Translations under genes and position numbers: made by a program
Assembly: GCF_012516315.1 (NCBI RefSeq)
Contig: NZ_CP051185.1
Location: 2,531,403 to 2,595,402, forward strand
Direction: 5' to 3'
Source: Limnospira fusiformis SAG 85.79
GTDB taxonomy: Bacteria > Cyanobacteriota > Cyanobacteriia > Cyanobacteriales > Microcoleaceae
Length of the DNA stretch: 64,000 nt
In this document: piece after piece, positions 8,597 through 17,700 of the stretch
Numbering within the stretch: position 1 is the first letter of the stretch
How the letters are laid out: the number at the start of each line of letters is the position of its first letter
The notes under the pieces: model-generated
Database searches by the model: none
What the model saw: the letters and a program-made list of their open reading frames with translations, nothing else
Told to the model about the DNA's origin: nothing

Positions 8597-9516
8597 GTAG
8601 GGGTCGAAAGGAAAGTCACCTTTCCCAACTCCCATTCAAAACCGTGCTTGATACTTTCACATCACACGGCTCCTGATGTAGACACCCTATTGTCAGTAGG
8701 AACAGGGTTACGACCCCCTGCTTTGTGACTTCAACTTTAGGAGCTATATACACCACGTAGTCTTTAAACTCGCTCTCGGTCATAAGCACTCTTACATCAT
8801 CGCAGTCTCTATGTCCACACCGTGACTAGTGGGCATATCCCAACCATTACAGTTAGGCATTGGCTTTCAGTCACATCCTTTCCCCTTATGGGCATACGCT
8901 TACACTTTTCACTACTCTACAAGATGTACTCGTAGAGAGCCCAACAGGGGTTTAAACGTTCCATATATATGGGCATTCCATCTTTAGATTTGTCCTATCC
9001 ACCGGGGTACATTTAAAGGTCTGTGTAGGTGATGCTAAAATTACCCTACTTTTCCCCTTGCTCTTTTGAACGCAGCGTATCAACCTATTTCGCTGCTGTA
9101 TAATGACGATGGTTCAAGCCGGACATTCGGTTTCCCTAATCATGGATGGTTGGCAGTGGTCGCCTATAGTAGTAGGTTCTACATCACGCCTTCCGTTCCC
9201 CGCTTCAATCCCAGATTTGTGATTTCTGAAACTGGGGGTGGCTACCGCCTTTACTCTTTCCCATAATCGCCCCAAGTGGGTTAAATACTCCTCCTTGTAG
9301 TATACTTGGATGGAACATTACGATTTCTTAGAATGGGATTGACCCTGAGTTCCCTGCCTTGCTTAGTGTCATAACTCACTAAGCGTCGGGACATATATAT
9401 ATTTAAGGGGTAAACTAATAATCTAGTTATAGTAGCAGCCGGATTGACTAGTTTAACTCCCTCTAGGAGGTTATTTCAGGCATTGCAGCCTTATTTCACT
9501 CCTAAACGTCTCGCAC
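8597..9516 (-). mobile_element. ORF-less group II intron (ribozyme only)
   Basis: Read on the minus strand, this stretch has the landmarks of a group II intron. It starts with GTGCG at 9516 (consensus GUGYG). A tetraloop-receptor variant, UCUAAG paired against UAUGG, is at 9321-9338 and 9259-9269 in the domain I position. A canonical 34-nt domain V is at 8672-8639, followed by a domain VI-like hairpin, and the end is CUAC (consensus AY) at 8597. The length of about 920 nt is that of a ribozyme without a reading frame. No reverse transcriptase or HNH fragment can be read on either strand, so it would need a maturase from elsewhere. The element lies antisense to the sigma-factor gene, next to its terminator. 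The 5' end is inferred; a GTGTA at 9740 is a weaker alternative. Confidence 0.72.
8639..8672 (-). ncRNA. Group II intron domain V (catalytic hairpin)
   Basis: Minus-strand reading gives a 34-nt hairpin. The lower stem GAGCCGUG/CACGGUUU has 8 pairs and includes the AGC catalytic triad. A 2-nt bulge follows, then the upper stem GAUGU/GUAUC and a GAAA tetraloop. Size, bulge position and GNRA loop match domain V. Confidence 0.8.
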
Positions 9517-9870
9517 TTTAGTTATTATACGAACAGCACTGGAGCATGAAAACCTTGTCTCAAGAGAGCAAGGATGAAAGGCGACACGGGTACTTTAGTG
9601 CCCGTCAGCCCAAGACCTGATCAACTCTCGAACAACATCGCTGTTTGACTTGACACGCTTACTAGATAAATGCTACACAGATTGAGCGTGCATCAAGGTA
9701 ACCAACCACTTAAAAAACCTTGTTGCCTCAAGGCGTACACTGAACCTTGACAATTGGATCTATGCGGTTTTGCTGCATTGTTCTAGCTTCCTCCTTCGAG
9801 CAGGTAAAAGATTCACAGGAACTAGAGAAATCAGTTTTTGAGGTATATTTGCTTCAATCTAAACAGGATT
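9517..9870. other. Gene-free stretch between intron and tnpB remnant
   Basis: No reading frame resembling a protein is visible on either strand. Several short inverted repeats occur: 9553-9561 with 9564-9573, and 9586-9593 with 9598-9605 (8 pairs, TTTA loop). Further copies of CCTTG/CAAGG lie around 9695-9735. It may be remains of the transposon, an extended intron domain, or a structured RNA; I cannot tell which. Confidence 0.4.
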
Positions 9871-10012
9871 GGCAGAAATGCAACTACGGTAGGGCATACC
9901 GAAAGTAACGCTTGGGGAGAGTCCCACCTCTGGGCTAGACGACGCCAGGAATCTAGTTTAAGTGGTCTCGGTGAGCCAAGAATCCCCGTCTCTTCAGAGC
10001 GGGGAGTGTCAA
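9871..10012 (+). pseudogene. 3' remnant of an IS200/IS605-family tnpB with right end
   Basis: The frame reads GRNATTVGHTESNAWGE, then SLSGLGEPRIPVSSERG, which matches the C-terminal tail of cyanobacterial TnpB (OrfB) proteins. Nothing upstream of 9871 continues the protein, so only the last 40-50 codons survive. The subterminal hairpin of the right end follows within the same frame (9984-10004), ending near GTGTCAA at 10012. TnpB is an RNA-guided nuclease whose guide RNA is made from this end of the element; here the protein is gone. No tnpA is present. The remnant lies 350 bases from the group II intron, so this gap has collected more than one mobile element. Confidence 0.65.
9984..10004 (+). 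other. Right-end hairpin of the IS200/IS605 remnant
   Basis: CCCCG at 9984-9988 pairs with CGGGG at 10000-10004. An inner CTC/GAG stem, a single bulged T and a TTCA loop complete it. Imperfect subterminal hairpins like this are recognised by TnpA at IS200/IS605 ends and form the 3' part of TnpB guide RNAs. Confidence 0.55.
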
Positions 10013-10178
10013 TGCTGATACACCCTCACCGGATCTAGGAAATTCCGACTCCCAACTTTTGCTAAAATGCTCACCAATGCCCCATTCATGGTTTGGGAGT
10101 GGCAATTTTCACGAATGCCTGATTATCAAACTTAGGAAAGCCAAGCCTCATTTTTGAATGTAATTTCAATATTTTCCT

Positions 10179-11324
10179 ATGGCAAGTCTGACTGATTATT
10201 GGGAGGCGATCGCCTCTTCTATTTCCCCGGATTTAATTTCGCCGGCATCCTTTGGGCGTTTGGCGGCGGTGGGGCGACATTTCCCTAGTGCGATCGCCTC
10301 TTTGGTGGGGTTTGAATGTCGCCTAGCAGACCCTAAACCCCAAGCTGATCTGTTTTTGCGGGTGGTTCCAGAAACCGGAGGTCGCGACATCCTCGCTGGT
10401 AGCGAAGCCGTGGAAACGCTTCCGAAATTATATCATTTGTTGGCGGGTTATGACACAATTCCCTCGCTGTCTTCTCGGTTAATTGACCATCCAGTATGGC
10501 GAAAAATTAGCCGATTTTGCCAGGAATGGTCTAACCCTGATACATCCTTTTATCGGAATGTTAATGATTTATGGTTAGAATTTGATTTAACGGGGGATTT
10601 AACGGGGGATTTAACGGGGGATTTAACTACGGATACAGCAATTCCGGTTCCCAGTGTATTTTGGGGTTCGGAACAGGTGGCGGATTTAGAAAATCATCTC
10701 AATTGGTGGCTAGACAGTCGGTTAACTTCTGCACAAAGACAAATTATTCACCAGACTTTCCAGGCTTTACCTCCAACGGCAAAATTATTTCAAAGCGGGG
10801 TTTTATTAAGTCGAAATTCCCAGGCTATAAGATTTTATATAGCTGATATTTCTCCTACACAAATATATCCGTATCTTGACCAACTTGGATGGTTAGGCGA
10901 TCGCTATAGTATCGGAGCCATTTTATCTATGCTATCTTTGGGAATAAATAAAACTAATTTACAGCTAGAAATAGATGGGAATAGTCTCAGTCATCAAATA
11001 GCGGTGGAATGCTATTTAGAAAACCGAAAAGCCTGGCAAATATTTCTCGATGGTTTAGTGAAAACAGGATTTTGTCTACCTGAAAAACGAGACGCAATCC
11101 TGAGTTTTGGTGGCTTGACCCATGAGAGAGATTCCCCGGAAAAGTGGCCGGAAACTTTACGGCGGCGATCTCAACTTCTGGGTAGGGATTGGGAAAGTGT
11201 CTTATTTCGGAGATTAGCTTATGTAAAACTAACTTATCGCCCCGGAATACCTTTAGAATTTAAGGCGTATTTAGGGGTTCAACCTGGCTGGATAAATACC
11301 AAATCTTGGGGAGTAAAATTATAA
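10179..11324 (+). CDS. Unrecognised protein upstream of a Nif11-like peptide, 381 aa
   Basis: I do not recognise the family. It is a soluble-looking protein with no signal peptide. Recognisable landmarks are DLWLEFDL near residue 130, PVPSVFWG near residue 158, and a C-terminal segment VKLTYRPGIPLEFKAYLG. Between the first two lies an in-frame 12-base tandem repeat giving DLTG three times (10584-10627), which suggests a flexible loop. The stop TAA at 11322-11324 is two bases before the ATG of the Nif11-like peptide, so the two are almost certainly co-translated, and the giant DUF4157 gene follows on the same strand. A role linked to the peptide (modification, binding or chaperoning) is inference only. 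ATG at 10179 is the only good start. Confidence 0.75.
   Translation: MASLTDYWEAIASSISPDLISPASFGRLAAVGRHFPSAIASLVGFECRLADPKPQADLFLRVVPETGGRDILAGSEAVETLPKLYHLLAGYDTIPSLSSRLIDHPVWRKISRFCQEWSNPDTSFYRNVNDLWLEFDLTGDLTGDLTGDLTTDTAIPVPSVFWGSEQVADLENHLNWWLDSRLTSAQRQIIHQTFQALPPTAKLFQSGVLLSRNSQAIRFYIADISPTQIYPYLDQLGWLGDRYSIGAILSMLSLGINKTNLQLEIDGNSLSHQIAVECYLENRKAWQIFLDGLVKTGFCLPEKRDAILSFGGLTHERDSPEKWPETLRRRSQLLGRDWESVLFRRLAYVKLTYRPGIPLEFKAYLGVQPGWINTKSWGVKL
10584..10627 (+). repeat. In-frame 12-base tandem repeat (DLTG)
   Basis: GATTTAACGGGG starts at 10584, 10596 and 10608, with a partial fourth copy at 10620. The unit is a multiple of three and keeps the frame, so copy number can vary without destroying the protein. 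Confidence 0.9.
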
Positions 11325-11326
11325 AT

Positions 11327-11581
11327 ATGCGAGCATTTATAGAAGCGATCGCCAATCATCCAGAATGGCAGGAAAAAATCATGGCGGCTGACCACATTCA
11401 AGACTTGCTCAAAATTGCCACATCCGCTGGATATAATATCACCATCAAAGAATTAGAAGCTACCCTAACTCAAGATTTTGGTGAACTGGTCCTTGAGTTA
11501 GACAATAGCCCTGGGATTTCTTCTGGTTACGCCCGCATTTTGCTAACTCAACTGATAGAATCGATCTGTTTTTGTAGTTAA
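11327..11581 (+). CDS. Nif11-like small peptide (possible RiPP-type leader)
   Basis: An 84-residue protein. The segment from AFIEAIANHPEWQEKI to ITIKELEATLTQ (residues 3-50) matches the Nif11 pattern: FLEKL...LQ.KL..A....DLL.IA..AGY.IT..EL. Nif11-like peptides are found in nitrogen-fixation loci, or as leader peptides of ribosomally made, modified peptides (RiPPs). The rest is LELDNSPGISSGYARILL and ends ESICFCS, with two cysteines close to the end, but no clear double-Gly cleavage site. I chose the ATG at 11327, two bases after the upstream stop; the frame opens earlier at 11306 inside the previous gene. No RiPP-modifying enzyme of a known class is visible in the window, so the leader role is unproven. 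Confidence 0.75.
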   Translation: MRAFIEAIANHPEWQEKIMAADHIQDLLKIATSAGYNITIKELEATLTQDFGELVLELDNSPGISSGYARILLTQLIESICFCS

Positions 11582-11777
11582 AATACCCATTGACCATCAA
11601 CTTTGGGTAATATATCAATGCTAATTTTGCCTAAAAATTGTGAATTTTAGTTAACATTTATGCAGTCTATATCTGGAAAACCTTATAATGATTAGGCTAA
11701 AAGCCATGATATCGCCGATTGTGTCTGGAAGTGGCAAACCCCTAAAGGGTTGACTAATCAGGGTTAAGGGGGTAAAA

Positions 11778-14700
11778 ATGTCGAAAATTAGAACCAAAGC
11801 GCCACAACTATCACCCACAACCAACCGAGTCCAGACCAAGAAGACTTTACCGCGTGGGCGATCATCATTTACCTCTGAAACTGAAACCGCCACCAGCGAA
11901 ACCTTGACCGAAGGGCGATCGCCGTTTTTTTCTCCCCCAACGCCACCAGAAATTCAACCCCAATCTTATCCGGTTTCTGGCTACCAATTTAACCGGGTTT
12001 CGATCCTGGAGTACACGCCAGCCAAACTGCAACCCAAACGGCTGATAACTCCCCCAGAAGAGGAAGACAGGGAAGCAGAAACCGATATCGGTGGAGAAGA
12101 GATAGCGGAAATGGACGAACTCGCGCCGCCGTCCGCCCCCCCACCGGAGGAAAACCCACCCAAACCGCCGGACACGCAACTACAACGTCAGCCAAAAGGA
12201 GGCGGTTCTTTTGTGGCTTCTTCTCAGATCGCCAATCGGATTATACGCCGCAAAGGTCGCGGCATTCCACTTCCAGACCCGGCCCGCGAGTTTATGGAGT
12301 CTCGGTTTGAAAATGATTTCAGTGGGGTTCGTCTTCACACGGATAGCGAGGCGGTTCAACTAAGTCATAATTTGAGGGCGAAAGCATTTACTCACGAAAA
12401 TGATATCTATTTTAACGCGGGACAATATAACCCGAATTCGGTGGGAGGAAGGCGGTTATTAGCCCATGAATTAACCCATACAATTCAGCAAACAGGGGCG
12501 AGAGTTCAACGGAAATATAAAGGCGATCGCCCTCGAAAAATTAACCGAATGCAACGGAAGGCGATCGGCAGAGTTCAGCGTTCGGATGAAGAGAATGTTA
12601 GTATTAATTTAAAACCGCTATCGTCGACAATATCCTCTTTAGGTAGTTCTCCAATTCAGCGTTCGGATGAAGAGAATGTTAGTATTAATTTAAAACCACT
12701 ATCGGCGACAATATCCTCTCTAGGTAGTTCTCCAATTCAGCGTTCGGATGAAGAGAATGTTAGTATTAATTTAAAACCGCTATCGTCGACAATATCCTCT
12801 CTGGGTAGTTCTCCAATTCAGCGTTCGGATGAAGAGAATGTTAGTATTAATTTAAAAGCCTTTTCTGCCAATTCTGGGGGGTTATCTTTTCAACCTCAAC
12901 TGATAGTTGGCGCTCCTGGAGACAAATACGAACGAGAAGCAGATCACATGGCTGATCTGGTAATGTCGATGAATTTACCTGCTATATCCCCACCGATTCA
13001 ACGGGAGGAAGAGGAGACAAAATCGGTAGTTTCTCCGACTATTCAACGCATCAATAGCCACCGTCCCCGTCGGCGTGCGGCTGTTCCCTATAGCCTTCTT
13101 CATTCTACGGAAGAAAGTGAGGATGAACAAAATGTTAATATTACGCTAAAATCTAAAAAGACTAAAAATAATCGTCGATTCAAACCGAAGAACAAACGCG
13201 GTGTGCCGGGTGCATTTGCAGCGAGTCAAGATATTGAAAATAAGCTAAAATCCAAAAAAGGAAGCGGCAATCCTCTACCAGAGGAAACGCAAGAGTTTAT
13301 GGAATCGCGGTTTGGTCAGGATTTCTCAGAAGTGCGAATTCATACTGATGGGGAAGCGGCCGAGATGAATCAAAACCTGGAAGCTAAAGCATTTACTCAC
13401 GGTCAAGATATTTATTTCAATACAGGGGAGTATCAGCCGGACTCGGAGAGTGGGAAAAAATTATTAGCCCATGAACTGACTCATACTATACAACAAACTA
13501 AGCCGAAAGCGAAGTCTAAATCGAGGCAAGAACTTCGGGAAAAAACACCAAAACTTCAGCGGAAACCCGATTTTTTTGGGATGGGTTTAAAATCCAAGCT
13601 GGAGCAAAAAATCAAGAAAGAACGAGAAGAAGAACAAAAAAAATACGAAGCGGAGAAAGAGAAAGAGAAAGCAGAAAAAAGTGAGGATGTAGAGGCAGAA
13701 AATGCCGACAAAAAACCGGAAGAAAATCAAGAGCAAAACCAGAGCAAAAAACCTCTTAAAAAAATTAATAAAAAGCCTAAAAATTCATCTCGAAATAATA
13801 ATTATTCACCAGATGAAGATGTGAATAATCAGACGATAGTTCAACAGAAGAAAAAAGAAAATTCCCCAGAAAAAAATGAGGGTAAAGACGAGAATCAAGA
13901 TGAAGGTAAAGATGAAGGTAAAAATGAGGAGAAAGATGAGAGTCAAGATGAAGAGCAAGATGAAGAGCAAGATGATAAAGGCAAAGAGGAAAAGGAGAAA
14001 TTAGAAAAAGACAAAAAAGGTGTCAGTGACAAATGGGCAAAGGAAATAGACAGTAAGAAAAAGGAGGGCGGAGATTTTTCGGAAGCTCACAAGACCCAGC
14101 AAAACACGGAAAAACAAGCAGATAAAACCAAACAACTGCTGGACGCTGAGGATGAAGAAGCAGCGAAAAGTCAAGGAGAAAATTTAGAAAAAGAGTCGGA
14201 TAAAACGACTGAATCAGAACAGCAAAAAGCGGGTCAAGAAGAAAATAAAGAAGAAGCGACTCAAAATAAAGATTTAGAAGAGGCGAAAAAAATCAAAGCA
14301 CAAGGGGATGCTGAAGCTGCTCAAGCGGAGGGAGAAGCGGAAGAGAAAGCTGAGGGAGAAGCGGAAAAACAACAGAAAGAAAATAGTCCGGAAGATGGCT
14401 TTTTAGAAACGTTGGGAACTCAGGAAGGATTACGGGATCCTGGTGTTGTGAAAGCGCCAGATTTGAGTGGTAAACCTGCGCCGCGATCGCCTAATGCTGA
14501 TCCGGCATTTCAAGCGGCAGTGACACAAACGGAACATCTAGCAGCGGAACAGAGTCGCCACAAACCAGCCCAGGATAAAGCGAGAGAGGCACAAGATGCC
14601 TCGGTAGATACTGAGCAGCAAATGCGAGAAGCCGAAGCCTCGCAGTCGGAAGAGGCTTCCCATAAAGAAGTACAAGCGTTTAATAAAGAAGAATTTATCA

Positions 14701-17700
14701 GTAATCTTCTGGCTATTTTAGAGCAAAATAAGCCGGAAAGCCAGAAAGATGTGGAAGGGGGAAAAGGTGCATCTGAAGCTACGGAAGATATCCTAGAAGA
14801 GATTGAACACAGTAAGGACGACTCAGGGGGTGAACTGGAAGAGTCAGCGACACGGGAGCCAGCACCGGAACTGGAGGAACCTAAGATTTCAATTCCCACG
14901 CCAGATCCAATGGAAGAAACCGGAGAAGCGCCGATTCCAGAAGCGATAGATGCGGAGGCGACTGTTCCGAAATCTCAGTCAGAAGAAGATGTTGAAAAGC
15001 CTTTGGAGGAAACTCAGCAGGCGTTAAGTGAATTAATTCCCGAGAAGCTACAGAAGAAGTTAATTGTTGGCGCAGCGGGTGATCAATACGAACAGGAAGC
15101 CGATCGCATGGCGGAAGTGGTGATGAAGATGCCAGAGGGGGCAACTGAATCGCCAGAAGAGGAGGAGATAGAAGGGGAAACTGAGGGGGTTCCGGTGAAT
15201 ACGGGGATGGTGCAATCCCCACGGACAATTCAACGGAAAGAAGAAGGATTTACGGCGGAAAAACCGACTCAAGAAGGGCAGGTACTTCTTGATAAAAATC
15301 GGGTGGAATTGTATGAATCGGAATCGGGAATAAATGTTTCGGGTGCGGTGGAAAAAGCCGAAGAAAATGTTGAGGAAACGGGGAAAAAATTTAGAGAAAA
15401 AGAAGAGGGGATTCAGGAAGAAACTCTTGATGTGCAGGCGGGGTCGGTTCTTGACTCTCAAGAACAAATGTTTGATAGCCGATCGCAGGAATTTATTAAT
15501 GTCGCTAATACCCAAGCTGAATCCCAACATAAGGACGAAAAGGAACGGGCGAGAGTTACCCAAGAAATTCAGGCAATTTACGACACAACTCAAGTGAATG
15601 TTAATGGCATTCTGGAACGGATGGATGCTAGGGTTAATGCTGAATTTGAAGCCACCAATAAGAAAGCTAGGGCAGCATTTGAAGCGAAACAACAAGAATT
15701 ATTTGCCCAGTGGAAACATGATTATTATTATAGGAGAAACCCGCTGTGGTTACCTTGGATAGAGATTAAAACGGGTTGGGCTTATGTGAGAGTTCGCTTT
15801 TATCTGAAAAGATTTTTTAATAGCCCGCTGTGGGCGATCAATAAAATTTTTACGGGACTCCCGGGCGAAGTGAATAATATTTATGCAGTGGCTCGGGAAG
15901 TATTTATTGAGGAACAGAAAGCGGGGATATATCGGATTGCGGATATTGTTGAAGAAGAATTGACGAATGCGAAAAATGCGGTGCAAGAAGGGCGCGATCG
16001 CGTCAATGATTATGTGGCTAATTTGCCGGACAGTTTGAAAGCAGTTGGCACGGAAGCGGCCGATAATGTGCAGGCACAATTTGATAGTTTGGAAAGCAGT
16101 ATTAGTGATCGACAAAATCAACTGGTTGATGATTTAACTAAGAAATATGAAGCGAGTGTTCAGGAAATTGATAAACGTATTAAAGAGTTAAAAGACAAAA
16201 ATAAAAGTTTGATTTATAAAGCCCTAGCAGTTATTGTCAAGCTGGCGGCGTGGATTCTGCGACAGGTTTTGCGAATTGTGGAGCCAGTCATTAAGATGAT
16301 TCCGGGGGTGGGAAATCGAGCGGGGGATTTTTTGGATGCGCTTGTTGACGACCCCAGTGGCATTATGGATGCTCTATTTAGTGGGGTGGGTGAGGGATTT
16401 AAAAACTTTGGTAAAAATATTGTAACTCACCTGAAAAATGCTTTCTTTGATTGGCTATTGGGAATGGATATGCCGATCAAGTTTCCCGATAAGTTTGATT
16501 TGCGGGGAATTCTGGATATTATCCTGCAAGTTTTGGGTTTGAATAAAGATTATATTTTGGAACTGGCATCTGTGGAATTACCAGATTGGGCGAGCGATAT
16601 TTTAACGACTCTGATTGAAGAAGGTCCGGGGGGGTTAAAAGAGTTTTTGACATCGGTACCGGAGAATTTTCCGCCTTTGGCGTTGAGCTTTTTTAAGGCG
16701 ATCGTGGAGTTCCCCAGTAAAGGGGTGATGGTGTTGTGGGACTTTATTAAATCCGGTTTATCGACGATGAAAGAGCTGTTTATGAATAGCATCATGTTTC
16801 AGGTGGTGATTCCTCAAATTGTGATCGCGGGGATTCAATGGGTTTTGAGTTTGACTAACCCGGCTTCTGGAGTGATTAAAATTGCTAAAGCCATTGTTAA
16901 TCTGCTGATATTTTTTATAAATAATATGCAGATGATCAGGAATGTCTTAGAAGCACTGGGTGAGGTGATGGATGCGATTATATCTAAAATTATGAGCCAA
17001 ATTATTTCTCGGGCGGTTGAAGCGGCATTGGTGGACATTCTGCCCTTGGTTTTGGGGCTGTTAGCTAGTGTTTTGGGTTTAGGAAGTATTCCCAAGAAGA
17101 TTGAGAAAGTTATTACTAAATTAAGATCTCCGGTTGATAAAGTTGTGGGCGGTGTTTTTTCGTCGATCGCTGATGTTTTGAAGATGCTCGATCCGACAAC
17201 TTTGATCATGGACTTTGTGGAGGATAAACTATCTTCAGATGACGAAAAAAACCAGGATAAGTCTGGGGAAAAGAATCTGAAGAAAGTGAATAAAAAATTA
17301 AAAAAGAAAATCCGGAGAAACCCGAAATCAAAGAAAGTTAAAAAGGCGCTGAAAAAATATAAGAAGAAATATCAACTTAAATCCCTGGAAATGGAAAAAG
17401 ATAAAAAGACCCTACAAGGCAGGGAATATCTGATTGTTGGTGTCGCTGAAACCAATAATAAAAGTAAAGTCCAGAAAAAAGAGGCATCAGGAAATGTTGA
17501 AAATCAGACAATAACGCCGGGAATGGAAACGGCTTTAGAAAAACAGCAAAACCAAGGAGAACCTCTATCCACTGGGGTTCGGGAACCGATGGAATCTGCT
17601 TTTGGGTTTAATTTTGGGCGGGTTCGCATTCACCGGGATACGGAAAGCGATCGCCTGAGTCGTTCTTTGAATGCTAAAGCGTTTACCACAGGAAGAAATA

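Noticed and set aside
9066-9266. Plus-strand reading frame of 66 codons
   Set aside because: It lies inside the group II intron on the opposite strand and resembles no family.
9731-9746. GTGTA at 9740 as the 5' end of the group II intron, with TGAACC pairing to 9111-9116
   Set aside because: It gives an unusually long domain I; GTGCG at 9516 fits the consensus and the receptor position better. Kept only as an alternative.
14510-14899. Minus-strand Ser-rich frame within the giant gene
   Set aside because: Ser-rich because it is antisense to Glu/Ala-rich codons; no start signal or family.
15060-15695. Long minus-strand frame within the giant DUF4157 gene
   Set aside because: Shadow of the coding strand in a Glu/Lys-rich region; the plus-strand frame has domain support.
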